Assembly: GCA_030427885.1 (NCBI GenBank)
Contig: JAUICM010000007.1
Coordinates: 62,001 to 126,000 of the forward strand
Direction: 5' to 3'
Origin: Rhodothermia bacterium
GTDB taxonomy: Bacteria > Bacteroidota > Rhodothermia > Balneolales > Balneolaceae
Length of the DNA: 64,000 nucleotides
Part shown: one piece after another, positions 9,107 to 18,534 of the stretch
How the letters are laid out: every line of letters starts with the position of its first letter
Numbering within the stretch: the first letter of the stretch is position 1
Program-made: the position numbers and the translations under genes
Notes under the pieces: generated by a model
The model's database searches: none
The model's input: the letters and a program-made list of their open reading frames with translations, nothing else
What the model was told of the DNA's origin: nothing

Positions 9107-9397
9107 ATGAATACTTCGGAAAAGAAATCTTTTAGTATAGAAGAAGAACAGGGAAGGAGATGTAGTTTCTGTGGAGCCGCGGAAGGTAAACCACACCCAA
9201 TGCGTGGATTCAAGGTAGAACTCAGTCATCCGATAGGGGATGATAAAGGAGAGCTGGCTTGTCAGGTATGCCGTATTCATTTCAGAAAAAAAAAGGCTGA
9301 AAAAGCTTCTTCGGTAGTTAAAAAAACCACAATCATATTTGCAGGTATCGTACTGGTTGCAGCTATTTTGATCATCATTGGAATTTCGCTGAACTGA
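9107..9397 (+). CDS. Small zinc-ribbon membrane protein
   Basis: This 96-residue protein has a CSFC...CQVC pair (C-x2-C twice, about 30 residues apart) that could bind zinc, followed by a Lys-rich stretch and one C-terminal membrane segment (IIFAGIVLVAAILIIIGISL). The frame is open from 9047, but the ATG at 9107 has a purine-rich AAGTAAGAG upstream and gives a sensible N-terminus. The ribbon would face the cytosol if the positive-inside rule holds. I do not recognise a named family. It precedes rpoD by about 210 bp, with no sign of co-transcription. Confidence 0.65.
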   Translation: MNTSEKKSFSIEEEQGRRCSFCGAAEGKPHPMRGFKVELSHPIGDDKGELACQVCRIHFRKKKAEKASSVVKKTTIIFAGIVLVAAILIIIGISLN

Positions 9398-9492
9398 TAC
9401 TTGTTTTCTAATCGGATTATTTGATTATTCTATATCGGAAAATCAAAATATTAAATCTACAATTTCGTATATTTGATAGATTTTTAATTCAG

Positions 9493-9603
9493 ATGGCGTG
9501 CAGACGCAAAAGAAGCTTCGAAAACAGGTTGCAACCGTTCAGCTTAATAGTAAACATCTCCTGCACCCGGATGCGTACACGCAAATTTTCACTAAACATA
9601 TAA
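9493..9603 (+). other. Possible upstream ORF in the rpoD leader
   Basis: A 36-codon ATG frame encodes a basic peptide (starting MACRRKRS) and ends with TAA at 9601-9603, one codon before the GTG start of rpoD and in the same frame. No ribosome-binding site is evident before the ATG. It could be chance or a coupled leader peptide; I cannot tell. Confidence 0.25.
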
Positions 9604-9606
9604 GTT

Positions 9607-10461
9607 GTGGCAAAAAGTTCAGGAATTTCGACTCGTGAATCGGAATCGTTAGATCGTTATCTCCACGAGATCGGTAAAGAGAAACTTATTACACCGGATG
9701 ATGAAGTTCGTCTGGCCAAAGAAATCCAGAAAGGAAGTCAGAGAGCCCTGGAAGACCTGACGAAAGCGAATCTTCGTTTTGTGGTTTCTGTGGCTAAACA
9801 GTATCAAAATCAGGGATTATCTCTTGGTGACCTTATCAATGAAGGGAACCTTGGTCTTATCAAAGCTGCAAAACGTTTTGATGAAACCCGTGGTTTTAAA
9901 TTCATTTCTTATGCGGTATGGTGGATCCGTCAGTCTATCTTACAGGCACTAGCAGAACAAAGCCGTATCGTTCGCCTTCCACTGAACAGGGTGGGAGCTC
10001 TGAATAAGATTGGTAAAGAGCTTTCTAAGCTTGAGCAGGAATATGAGCGCTTGCCATCGGCTCACGAACTTGCAGAAAGTCTTGAAATGACAGTTGGCGA
10101 AGTAGCTGACACACTCAAAATCTCGGGACGCCATCTTTCAATGGATGCTCCGTTTGCTCAGGGAGAAGATAACCGTCTTCTTGATGTACTTGAGAATGAA
10201 GAGATCCCAAATCCGGATTTTGAGTTAATGGGCGAATCGCTCAAGGTTGAAATTGAGAGAGCACTCTCAAAGCTCACCAAGCGTGAAGCAGAAGTTATCC
10301 GGCTTTATTTTGGTATTGGGCGAGAACATTCACTCACTCTGGAAGAGATCGGCGAACGTTTTGATCTGACTCGGGAACGTGTTCGTCAGATCAAGGAAAA
10401 AGCACTTCGAAAACTGCGTCATCATAACCGAAGCGCAGCACTTAGAGTTTATCTCGGTTAA
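9607..10461 (+). CDS. rpoD: Primary RNA polymerase sigma factor (Bacteroidota type)
   Basis: This is the housekeeping sigma-70 factor, which directs RNA polymerase to promoters. It has 284 residues, the short form typical of Bacteroidota that lacks the long N-terminal region 1.1. Region 1.2 ([10 protein letters not shown]), region 2 ([30 protein letters not shown] split across 2.1-2.2, then the [13 protein letters not shown] helices of 2.3-2.4), region 3 and region 4.2 ([20 protein letters not shown]) are all present. The start is GTG; an in-frame TAA at 9601-9603 excludes any longer version. It stands alone, with a terminator immediately downstream. Confidence 0.97.
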   Translation: MAKSSGISTRESESLDRYLHEIGKEKLITPDDEVRLAKEIQKGSQRALEDLTKANLRFVVSVAKQYQNQGLSLGDLINEGNLGLIKAAKRFDETRGFKFISYAVWWIRQSILQALAEQSRIVRLPLNRVGALNKIGKELSKLEQEYERLPSAHELAESLEMTVGEVADTLKISGRHLSMDAPFAQGEDNRLLDVLENEEIPNPDFELMGESLKVEIERALSKLTKREAEVIRLYFGIGREHSLTLEEIGERFDLTRERVRQIKEKALRKLRHHNRSAALRVYLG

Positions 10462-10472
10462 GAAGACCTTCG

Positions 10473-10507
10473 AAGCCCCGCTCAATTATTTGTGCGGGGC
10501 TTTTTTG
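10473..10507 (+). terminator. Intrinsic terminator of rpoD
   Basis: A 9 bp stem, AAGCCCCGC / GCGGGGCTT, with a 12 nt loop is followed by T6, 12 bp after the rpoD stop. Confidence 0.92.
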
Positions 10508-10595
10508 TGTGAGTGAATATGTAAATGGTTGTTGAAAGTTATCTTAGATATGGTTCATATTTTAAGAAGCTGTTATCATCCCTAAAAATTTTGCT

Positions 10596-12320
10596 ATGAG
10601 AACCTTATTCCTATCTTTTTTAATTGTTGCTGTCACGGCATGTACTACAAACAAACACACAGATCAATTTGAACCAGAAGTTGCTCCTTATTTTGAAATG
10701 GTTGATTCAGAATTTGATCAGGATCAGGCTTTTTCAACCGTAGCTTATGTTGAGAAGTATTTTCGGGTGGTAGGAAATGAAGGATTCAACAATAGTATCC
10801 ATTATGTGGAGAACCTGCTGAAGGAGCAAGGATTTGTAAAGGAAGAAAACGCTTCTTCATCGGACAGGCTTACATACAGAATTGAAAAACGACCACTGGA
10901 GAAAGCTGCCTGGCAGCCAGTTGATGGTAGTCTGAAGATCGGTGAGGAAGAAGTGTTGAATTTTGCTTCCAACCGGAATATGATCACCATAAATTCATTC
11001 AGTACCGATGGCCCTCAAGAATACGAGGTGGTTTATGTTGGAAGTGGAAGAGACCTCGATTTTCCGGAAGATGTGAAAGGGAAAGTAGTTTATGGGGAAA
11101 CCTCAGTGGGATATTTATTTAATGAAGCTGTTACAAAGAGAGGGGCAGCTGGAGTGTTAGCCTATCGCATGCCTGATTATACTAAACCGGAAGTAAATCA
11201 AACTTCAATTCAGTTTTCATCAATTCCAAGAAATGAAGATGCGAAGTCTTTTGGGGTACTATTGTCTTATGCAGCAAAACAGAAACTTGAAACCGAACTT
11301 GCCACAGGTAGTGCCACAATAACAATAGATCTGGACACCAAATTCGAAGGTAAAGAAGAACTTACAATTGTTGCGGAACTGAAAGGAAGTAAATACCCCG
11401 AAGATCGTTTTGTATTTAGTGCTCACGTCCAGGAGCCTGGAGCAAATGATAACGCCTCAGGAGTTGGTGCTTTAGCGGAGGTTGCTGGCACCAGTGCCCG
11501 TTTATTTAAAGCAGGGAAGATTAATCCTGAACGAACGATCACCTACTTGTTCGGAGATGAAATCGTTTCAACCCGTAGATATATTCAGGAAGATTCAGTT
11601 CGTGCTGAAGACATTAAATGGGGAATGAGTTTGGATATGGTTGGGGAGAATACTGAGATCACCGGTGGTACTTTTCTAATTGAAAAAATGCCCGATCCCG
11701 GCGCGATTTGGGTGAGAGGCGAGGAACAGCATACCGAATGGGGAGGAAGGCCTCTATCGAAAGAAGAGATGACCCCACATTATTACAACGATTTTATTAT
11801 CAACCGTTTTAAAGAGATAGGAAAGGCAAAAGATTGGGTTGTTAAAACAAATCCATTTGAAGGAGGTAGTGATCATGTTCCTTTTCTTAGGGCTGATATC
11901 CCCGGATTGTTGCTATGGCATTTTACAGATCAGTTTTATCATACCAGCAATGACAGACTGGATAAAGTTTCGGCAACAACTCTGAAAAATGTAGGAACCG
12001 GAGCCTTGGTTAGCGCTCTGGTGTTGACCTCTGATCCAGTTAAAACAGCTAATTTTGTACTTGAAGAAACAAAAGCTTCGGCTATCAAAAGACTTAATAT
12101 TGAATACAATCTAAGCAAAGAGGCTATGTTTGCAGATAGTGATATCGAGATGGAAACTGATATCATTGAAACCTGGGGTGATTGGTATATAAAAGCACTG
12201 CAATCAAGTTCCGATATTCTTCCAGCTGAGGATGCTAAGTTTCAGGAGGAAATAAACTCAGCAATTGATGGTGTTACGATGGAGAAAGATCTGCTTATAA
12301 AAAAATTAAAGGCATTATAA
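10596..12320 (+). CDS. M28-family zinc peptidase lipoprotein
   Basis: This is a predicted secreted aminopeptidase-like enzyme of the M28 clan, 574 residues. The N-terminus MRTLFLSFLIVAVTAC is a lipoprotein signal with C16 as the lipidated residue. A PA-like insert (about residues 130-230) is followed by the catalytic core: AHVQEPGANDNASG (first metal ligand His and bridging Asp), GDEI, LDMVGEN, GGSDHVPF and FYHTSNDR (last metal His). In many M28 enzymes the first motif is HxD; here it is HVQEPG, a variant I recall from PA-domain M28 members. Localisation to the outer membrane or periplasm is inferred. Its TAA stop overlaps the convergent oxidoreductase gene by 6 bp. Confidence 0.85.
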   Translation: MRTLFLSFLIVAVTACTTNKHTDQFEPEVAPYFEMVDSEFDQDQAFSTVAYVEKYFRVVGNEGFNNSIHYVENLLKEQGFVKEENASSSDRLTYRIEKRPLEKAAWQPVDGSLKIGEEEVLNFASNRNMITINSFSTDGPQEYEVVYVGSGRDLDFPEDVKGKVVYGETSVGYLFNEAVTKRGAAGVLAYRMPDYTKPEVNQTSIQFSSIPRNEDAKSFGVLLSYAAKQKLETELATGSATITIDLDTKFEGKEELTIVAELKGSKYPEDRFVFSAHVQEPGANDNASGVGALAEVAGTSARLFKAGKINPERTITYLFGDEIVSTRRYIQEDSVRAEDIKWGMSLDMVGENTEITGGTFLIEKMPDPGAIWVRGEEQHTEWGGRPLSKEEMTPHYYNDFIINRFKEIGKAKDWVVKTNPFEGGSDHVPFLRADIPGLLLWHFTDQFYHTSNDRLDKVSATTLKNVGTGALVSALVLTSDPVKTANFVLEETKASAIKRLNIEYNLSKEAMFADSDIEMETDIIETWGDWYIKALQSSSDILPAEDAKFQEEINSAIDGVTMEKDLLIKKLKAL

Positions 12321-13421
12321 CTGCACTCTGATACCGCCTTTTTTAGCGGATTCAAAAATTCCTTCTACGATATGGATGTCTGCCATACCTTCTTCACCGG
12401 GAACGATCGGGTTGGTGCTTTCTTTGATCGATAAAGCATCATTATCCATTTGCCGGGCTTGTTGATGATTCGGATCCGGGGCTAATTTGGTTCCGTTGCT
12501 TGTTACTCCCTGCACTCCGCCATAGCTTTGAAAAGGATTAAGCCTATACCACCCCTTGTCGCAGGTAACTTCCAGTTCATTCATCCCCCTGGCAAAACTG
12601 GTCTTGCATGAGGCTAGTGCCCCGGAAGGAAACTGAAGTTCAAAATGCATTTCCTCGTCAACATCTTTGTAAATGTTTGTACGGGTATTTATTTGTCGGG
12701 CTGTTACTGAAACAGGCTCCTCTCCGGTGGTATATCTGGCGGCGTTTATGCAATAGACTCCCATATCAAATACGGCACCTCCTCCAAATTCTGAGTTAGC
12801 TCTCCAGTTATCAAGACTGTGATTTGCCCGAAATCCGGCCTCAGCTGTTACTTCCCGGATCTTACCAAATGGTTTATCAGAACTGTATTTGATTAATGTT
12901 TGGGTATTTGGTTCGTGCTGCATTCGATATCCGATCGTAAGCTGAACCTTATTTCTTGATGCGGCATTGATGATCTGCTGGCATCGTTCAACTGTAGTTT
13001 CCATGGGTTTCTCACACCAAACATTTTTTCCGACTTCAGCTGCTTTTATCGCATATTTTCCATGTAAACCACTGGGAGTTACGATGTAGAGTACATCGAT
13101 ATCATCATTATTTGCGATCTCATGCATGTTATCATAATTGTAGACGTTCTTATCTTTAATGCCGAACATATTTTGCCAGCGGGGTATTTTTGCAGGGGTT
13201 CCGGTGACAATTCCTTTTAATTCACAGTGTTTGGTTTGCTGTAGTCCAGGAGCTAATAACCCGGAGCTATAATAACCCAGACCAACGAGTACTACGCCCA
13301 GCCTATCTTTTTTCTTTGGAATGATGATGGAAGGGAATCCAGCTCTAGGCAGTAGAGCAGAAGCACCCAGAGCAATACCTGTTTTTCGAAGAAAATCTTT
13401 CCTGGAGATATTAGAAGCCAT
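12315..13421 (-). CDS. Tat-exported Gfo/Idh/MocA-family oxidoreductase
   Basis: This NAD(P)-dependent sugar or polyol oxidoreductase-like protein has 368 residues. The N-terminus carries a Tat-like signal (SRKDFLRKTGIALGASALLP), as is common for periplasmic members in Bacteroidota. The Rossmann fold begins at RLGVVLVGLGYYS and the family motif EKP appears in WCEKPMETT. The C-terminal alpha/beta domain has the usual GGGAVFDMGVY segment. The substrate is unknown. It is divergent from the propeller kinase gene, sharing a 143 bp spacer. Confidence 0.85.
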   Translation of the reverse strand: MASNISRKDFLRKTGIALGASALLPRAGFPSIIIPKKKDRLGVVLVGLGYYSSGLLAPGLQQTKHCELKGIVTGTPAKIPRWQNMFGIKDKNVYNYDNMHEIANNDDIDVLYIVTPSGLHGKYAIKAAEVGKNVWCEKPMETTVERCQQIINAASRNKVQLTIGYRMQHEPNTQTLIKYSSDKPFGKIREVTAEAGFRANHSLDNWRANSEFGGGAVFDMGVYCINAARYTTGEEPVSVTARQINTRTNIYKDVDEEMHFELQFPSGALASCKTSFARGMNELEVTCDKGWYRLNPFQSYGGVQGVTSNGTKLAPDPNHQQARQMDNDALSIKESTNPIVPGEEGMADIHIVEGIFESAKKGGIRVQL

Positions 13422-13493
13422 AGTCAGTACTTATGTGAGTTTTCCTGAATATGTGTAATTCAAATGAAGTAGAAAAAATAAATATCAGCTATT

Positions 13494-13515
13494 ATTGTTT
13501 GGATTGATAAACAAT
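13494..13515. promoter_or_regulatory. Inverted repeat in divergent spacer
   Basis: ATTGTTT and AAACAAT are separated by 8 bp in the spacer between the Gfo/Idh/MocA gene and the propeller kinase gene. It may be an operator, but no specific regulator family is indicated. Confidence 0.3.
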
Positions 13516-13564
13516 CGATAAATAGATTTCTATTATTCTCAACCATTTTGCGTTACTTTCGGAT

Positions 13565-16456
13565 ATGAAAAAGGCGCCAATCATAGTCTTATTGTTTCTG
13601 AATTTATTCAGTTATGACGGGTTTGCTCAAACTTATCCGATAAGAGTCTATTCTATCGAAGATGGGTTAAGTGAGTCGGTTGTGAATGCTATGCTGCAGG
13701 ATAGAGATGGGTATATTTGGTTTGCTACCGGGTATGGACTGAACAAGTTTGATGGCACCTCATTTCGGAGCTTCTTCGAAGATAACGGGTTGAACAGCAG
13801 CAAGGTTTTATCGCTCTATCAGTCAAGAGATGGTACCATTTGGATTGGTACCGACCGGGGTATTAATTACATGTCTGGAGATAGTATTTATACGAATACG
13901 GTATTTCAATCTCTCAATAATAGTTCGGTCATCAGTATTTTTGAAGATGCACAGGGTGAAATGTGGTTTGGTACTGACGGTGATGGCTTGTGGTATTCCA
14001 ATAATGGGACAGATCTTGGGACCTATACTACATCCAATGGATTAAGAAGTAACGAGATCAGGGCAATTGCTCAATCTGAAAACGCAGATCTTTGGTTTGC
14101 AACGCGTAATGGATTGACAAGGCTTTCGAATGGAAATCTCCGAACATATACCATTTTGAATGGATTGCCTGAAGATCGTACAAGAGATGTTTTGGTTGAT
14201 GATTCGGGCTATATATGGATCGCGACAAGGAATGGGATATCGAGATTTAACGGACAGACTTTTATGAATTTCGGGGCAGTTGAAGGTATTGCAGATCTGA
14301 AAGTCCAAACGATATCACAATCAGAAGACGGAACTATTTGGGCAGGAACTGAATCAGGTATCAGCCACCTGAGAGATGGTAAGTTCAGAAATTATGGCAT
14401 TCCGGAGGGCATGTCTAATGAGATAGTGTATTCCTCCATGGTCGACAGAGAAGGCAATATTTGGTTTGGAACTTTTGGCGGTGGAGCTAATGTCTTTTTT
14501 GGGGAATATATCGAGAGTTTTGATACTAATACCGGACTGCCGAACGATGTGGTTACTTCTATGTCAGAAGATGACCGTGGCAATCTTTGGGTAGCTACTT
14601 ATGGGGGCGGGCTTGCGAAGAGAAATTCAGAACCAGATGCGGTTTCAAATTTTGACTATATGAATTCGAGAGATGGTTTGTTGGATGAAAGGGTATACCA
14701 CATAAGTAAAGATTCTAAGGGGAGAATGTGGATAGGGATGAGAGATGGCCTGGCTTTTTATAAAAACGGAGTGATCCGAAATTTCACCGAAGATGAATTT
14801 CCTTACAGGAAAGTACGCCACGTAATGGAGGATTCTAAAGGAGATATCTGGATTAGTGCTTATGATGAGGGACTTATTAAGATGAACGAAAGTGGATTAA
14901 CACATTTCGATGAATCTTCAGGCTTACCAAACAATCCAATAATTGCCACAGTTGAGGATGATGAAGGTGTGATCTGGATCGCAACCTATGGGGGAGTGGT
15001 AAGATTCAGGAATGGAGAATTCGAGAATTTTACCATTCAGGAAGGGCTGCCAAACAATAGTGTGATGTCCATTATAAAAGATCAATCAGGAACAATCTGG
15101 GTTTCAACAGATCAGGGGGTTGCCTGGTTTGATGGAGTGCGCTTTGTTGATATCACAGAAGAAGATGGTTTGCCAGATAAAAAATGCTATTTCATTTCAC
15201 AGGATAGTAATGGAATGTTCTGGATTGGAACCAATGCGGGAATAGCGCGATTGGATGTGCAAAAGTTCTATAGTGATGATATGGCCAATTCTGAAGATGC
15301 CATTCAAACATTGACAAAGGAACAGGGATTGGTTGCTGATGAAATGAACCTGGGTGCCGTTTTCGAAGATGATGACGGCCATATGTGGTTTGGAAGTGTG
15401 GAGGGGGTAAGTCACTTCGATCCAGGTATTTATAAAGGGAATCATGAACCACCGATTGTTCATATACTTAGCTTTAATGCATCGGGGCAGGAATACAAAT
15501 TGAACGGTGTTGAATTACCACACAGTAAAAATTTTATCGAGATCAGCTTTGCAGGGATAAATTTCACAGCTCCGAATAAAGTGCTTTTCGAATATCAGAT
15601 GGAAGGTATTGATCCGGGATGGCAGCGAACATCATTAAGAACGGTAAGATACCAATCGTTGCCACCGGGAGAATATACATTCAGGATACATGCCCGGAAT
15701 TCCAGCGGAATCTGGAGTCCAAAAATGTCTGAGATCCGGTTTACAATAACTCCACCGTTTTGGATGACCTGTTGGTTTATCATATTAAATGCCCTGGCAT
15801 TGTCGGGGGTGATATATTTGTTCTACCGGAACTATAAGATTTCAAAGATGGTAGATATAGAAAGAATGAGGGTAAGAATTGCCAGCGACCTGCATGATGA
15901 TGTTGGAGCTAGTTTAACAGAGATAGCTCTTCAGTCAGATTTTTTGCAGGCCAGTAGTCTCGACGATGAGTTTAAGAGTTCACTTACGCAGATCGGAATG
16001 CAGTGTAGAAGAATAGTTACAAGTCTGGATGATATTGTATGGTCGATCGATGCAAGGAATGATACATTGGGTGATCTGACCGATCGAATGCAGGATTATG
16101 CTTTGAATGTTCTGGATCGAAAAAATATCGAAGTAAGTTATGATTTTGATGATCTGAAGATGGAAGATAAGCTTCCCGTTCCGATAAAAGAGAACTTATA
16201 TCTGATCTTTAAAGAAGCAGTAAATAATATCTCGAAGTACTCAAATGGTGATAAAGTGAGAGTGGAAATGAAAACGAATAATGATGACTATCACTTTATG
16301 GTTCACGATAATGGTACAACGGGAAAAGGACTTAAGAAAACGGGCCACGGATTGCGTAACATGGAAATGCGAGCGCATAGGATCGGTGGAATTTTTGATT
16401 TTAACGACGAAGACGGCTTCACCATCACTCTTGATGGAAAGTTGAATATGAATTAA
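13565..16456 (+). CDS. Two-component propeller sensor histidine kinase (HTCS-like, HisKA_3)
   Basis: This membrane sensor kinase has 963 residues. A signal peptide (ending GFAQ) leads into 14 propeller repeats of the form D-x-x-G-x-I-W-x-G/A-T (from residue about 20 to 645), enough for two seven-bladed propellers, then a Y_Y_Y domain (about 655-725) and one membrane segment near 738-757. The cytoplasmic part is a HisKA_3 kinase with H777 in DLHDDVGAS and a HATPase_c domain. Unlike classical HTCS proteins it has no fused receiver or AraC domain; the partner is the NarL-type regulator starting 10 bp downstream. The ligand is unknown; in the family the propeller often reads carbohydrates. Confidence 0.93.
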   Translation: MKKAPIIVLLFLNLFSYDGFAQTYPIRVYSIEDGLSESVVNAMLQDRDGYIWFATGYGLNKFDGTSFRSFFEDNGLNSSKVLSLYQSRDGTIWIGTDRGINYMSGDSIYTNTVFQSLNNSSVISIFEDAQGEMWFGTDGDGLWYSNNGTDLGTYTTSNGLRSNEIRAIAQSENADLWFATRNGLTRLSNGNLRTYTILNGLPEDRTRDVLVDDSGYIWIATRNGISRFNGQTFMNFGAVEGIADLKVQTISQSEDGTIWAGTESGISHLRDGKFRNYGIPEGMSNEIVYSSMVDREGNIWFGTFGGGANVFFGEYIESFDTNTGLPNDVVTSMSEDDRGNLWVATYGGGLAKRNSEPDAVSNFDYMNSRDGLLDERVYHISKDSKGRMWIGMRDGLAFYKNGVIRNFTEDEFPYRKVRHVMEDSKGDIWISAYDEGLIKMNESGLTHFDESSGLPNNPIIATVEDDEGVIWIATYGGVVRFRNGEFENFTIQEGLPNNSVMSIIKDQSGTIWVSTDQGVAWFDGVRFVDITEEDGLPDKKCYFISQDSNGMFWIGTNAGIARLDVQKFYSDDMANSEDAIQTLTKEQGLVADEMNLGAVFEDDDGHMWFGSVEGVSHFDPGIYKGNHEPPIVHILSFNASGQEYKLNGVELPHSKNFIEISFAGINFTAPNKVLFEYQMEGIDPGWQRTSLRTVRYQSLPPGEYTFRIHARNSSGIWSPKMSEIRFTITPPFWMTCWFIILNALALSGVIYLFYRNYKISKMVDIERMRVRIASDLHDDVGASLTEIALQSDFLQASSLDDEFKSSLTQIGMQCRRIVTSLDDIVWSIDARNDTLGDLTDRMQDYALNVLDRKNIEVSYDFDDLKMEDKLPVPIKENLYLIFKEAVNNISKYSNGDKVRVEMKTNNDDYHFMVHDNGTTGKGLKKTGHGLRNMEMRAHRIGGIFDFNDEDGFTITLDGKLNMN

Positions 16457-16466
16457 AGAGGTAGAT

Positions 16467-17099
16467 ATGGCAGTAATAGGGATTGTAGAAGACAACAAAA
16501 AGATCAGAGATTTAATACAAAGATATCTGGATATGCAGGATGGAATGGAATGTCCGGTTGCAACAGATACGGTGGAAGAAATGCTTGATTTCCTGGAAGG
16601 CCATCAGAAACCGGAAGTTCTTTTGATGGATATTCAACTACCTGGTATGTCCGGGATAAAAGGTATGGAAATCATTAAGTCAAAATATCCTGAGATCGAT
16701 ATTATCATGCTGACGGTATATCATGACTCACATAAGATCTTCGACTCACTAAAAGCGGGTGCATCAGGTTATTTGTTAAAGCATACTTCTCTTCCAGAGA
16801 TCAAAGAATCTATTGATACCCTGCTTAAAGGAGGCGCACCAATGTCGCCACAGATAGCCCGTAAAGTGATCACTCACTTTAATGAACAGGCTCCTAAAAA
16901 GAACGAAGACAGTATGCTTACATCCAGAGAGCAGGACATTGTGAATGGACTGGTTGATGGGTTGAGCTATAAGATGATCGCAGATCGTTTTGATATATCC
17001 ATTGATACGGTCAGGGCGCATATACGCAATATCTATAAGAAGCTTCACGTAAACTCTAAAGCAGAGGTGATCGCAAAATCACTGAGAGGTGAAATATAA
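16467..17099 (+). CDS. NarL/LuxR-type response regulator
   Basis: This 210-residue regulator has a receiver domain (VEDNKKI, phospho-acceptor D55 in LLMDIQLPG, conserved Lys near residue 105) and a C-terminal LuxR helix-turn-helix (LTSREQDIVNGLVDGLSYKMIA...VRAHIRNIYKKL). It starts 10 bp after the propeller kinase with AGAGG upstream of the ATG, so the two form a kinase-regulator operon. Likely targets are the lipoprotein and barrel genes just downstream; that is inference. Confidence 0.95.
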   Translation: MAVIGIVEDNKKIRDLIQRYLDMQDGMECPVATDTVEEMLDFLEGHQKPEVLLMDIQLPGMSGIKGMEIIKSKYPEIDIIMLTVYHDSHKIFDSLKAGASGYLLKHTSLPEIKESIDTLLKGGAPMSPQIARKVITHFNEQAPKKNEDSMLTSREQDIVNGLVDGLSYKMIADRFDISIDTVRAHIRNIYKKLHVNSKAEVIAKSLRGEI

Positions 17100-17102
17100 T
17101 GG

Positions 17103-17118
17103 TCACATTATCATGTGA
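17103..17118. promoter_or_regulatory. Perfect hairpin/operator-like palindrome
   Basis: TCACAT-TATC-ATGTGA lies 4 bp after the response regulator stop; a second ATGTG follows at about 17128 and then a T-rich run. It could end the kinase-regulator transcript or be an operator for the downstream lipoprotein gene. Confidence 0.35.
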
Positions 17119-17182
17119 TTTAATATGATGTGTGGTTTTTTAATTTTACTGGCAAGTATTTCTAACCAGATCGGAGCACAAA

Positions 17183-18508
17183 ATGAAAGTTCCAAATTCT
17201 ATTCCCGGTATTTTAATAGCATCAGCTTCACTATTCTTATCAGGATGCTACACTCAACTGCAAAGCACAGATTATTATTCTCATACCAATCGGGGTATTA
17301 CAACCGATTATTATAATTGGGGAGATGAGCCTGAAAAAGGCTATGACAACTCGAGCTGGGAAGATCAAGAGGAAAATGCAGAGGAATATCCTGTCACAGA
17401 AGCTCAATATGCTGATGATGAGTATGCAGAAGAAGGATACTCAGAAGAATATACCGAGCAGGATCTGGATGAGATGGGAATCTATTATAAAGATCTGGAA
17501 GCAGAGCAGTGGTATAAAGATAATTACGCTGACAAGATCTACTGGGAAGGCTATGATGATGGCTATATTGATGGGTATAACGAAGCTGCTGATAATTACT
17601 GGCTGAGTAGTTATGGTTATTACAACTATCCATACAGCAGGATCTTTTATAGCCGGTATGGATATCGTTATAGAATGGGATTCTATTGGGGCTTCAATGC
17701 ATGGGATAATTATTATACCGGATACCGTTATCCGCTTTACTGGGACTGGTATGATCCATACTGGGGTTATTCGCCAGGCTGGGGTTGGAATTATCCAACT
17801 ATCATAGTCTATAATGACTACCATAAGCCATACAACAGAACACGAAGTGGTGATTTTGTTTATGGACCAAGAAATTCAGGGCTTCATAGTAAAGGAAATG
17901 GTGTGAATGATAACAGATCAGGAACACGTACCCGTTCTGGTTCTGGAATTGTTACCCGTCCAAGAACTACTGGAAATACGGGAATTACCCGTTCAGGTCG
18001 AACCACAGATACTAAATATACCGGAAGAACCGGAACCTCCGTACCAGTAAGAACCTCTGGCAATTCAGGAGTGACCCGAACCAGATCAGGTTCGGGAAGT
18101 ACCGGTACTGTAAGAACAACAGGGCGTTCAGGCTCTGGCTCTTCATCTGGATCAGGTGGAACAGAAACAAGATCTAGAAGCGGAAACAGAAGCTCCTATT
18201 ATATAAATACCGAAAGACCAACGAGAACAACTGAAAGTACTACAAGATCCAGAACTACAGGGTCAGCGGTAGAACCAAGAAGACCCTCAGGTAATTCAGG
18301 CTCAACGGTAAGACCTCCTTCAAGTCCTCAACGATCTTCATCTGGAAGTAGTTCAACACCAAGAACAGTACGAAGCAGCTCATCCTCAGGATCTTCTTCA
18401 GGGAGAGCGGTTAGAAGTTCTTCATCAGGATCATCGGGCCGCTCATCCTCAGGTTCAAGATCTTCATCATCTTCTTCATCAGGAAGTAAGTCGAAAAGAG
18501 GAAATTAA
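17183..18508 (+). CDS. Low-complexity lipoprotein (Tyr/Asp/Glu-rich, then Ser/Gly/Arg/Thr-rich)
   Basis: The 441-residue product begins with a lipoprotein signal; C22 in LFLSGCY is the likely lipidated cysteine. Residues about 25-130 are acidic and Tyr-rich, about 130-215 are strongly Tyr/Trp/Gly-rich (repeated YWDWYDPYWGYS-like segments), and from about 220 to the end it is a low-complexity basic tail of Arg, Ser, Gly and Thr ending GSKSKRGN. No catalytic domain is recognisable. It may be a surface or cell-wall-interacting lipoprotein. It lies between a two-component pair and a FadL-like barrel and may be co-transcribed with the barrel (26 bp gap). The function is unknown. Confidence 0.7.
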   Translation: MKVPNSIPGILIASASLFLSGCYTQLQSTDYYSHTNRGITTDYYNWGDEPEKGYDNSSWEDQEENAEEYPVTEAQYADDEYAEEGYSEEYTEQDLDEMGIYYKDLEAEQWYKDNYADKIYWEGYDDGYIDGYNEAADNYWLSSYGYYNYPYSRIFYSRYGYRYRMGFYWGFNAWDNYYTGYRYPLYWDWYDPYWGYSPGWGWNYPTIIVYNDYHKPYNRTRSGDFVYGPRNSGLHSKGNGVNDNRSGTRTRSGSGIVTRPRTTGNTGITRSGRTTDTKYTGRTGTSVPVRTSGNSGVTRTRSGSGSTGTVRTTGRSGSGSSSGSGGTETRSRSGNRSSYYINTERPTRTTESTTRSRTTGSAVEPRRPSGNSGSTVRPPSSPQRSSSGSSSTPRTVRSSSSSGSSSGRAVRSSSSGSSGRSSSGSRSSSSSSSGSKSKRGN

Positions 18509-18534
18509 TAATAAAAAAAGGTCAGAAGCAGTCT

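Noticed and set aside
9421-9492. Upstream extension of the rpoD leader ORF
   Set aside because: AT-rich, no ribosome-binding site and no sensible composition; only the part from 9493 is worth noting.
13565-16456. Tandem repeats in the propeller kinase as a DNA repeat or CRISPR-like array
   Set aside because: The repetition is at protein level (14 propeller repeats) with diverged DNA; there are no spacers and no cas genes.
17125-17316. A 63-codon frame with a signal-peptide-like start (MMCGFLILLAS)
   Set aside because: It overlaps the well-supported lipoprotein gene in another frame and becomes meaningless after about 25 residues. It is at best a relic.
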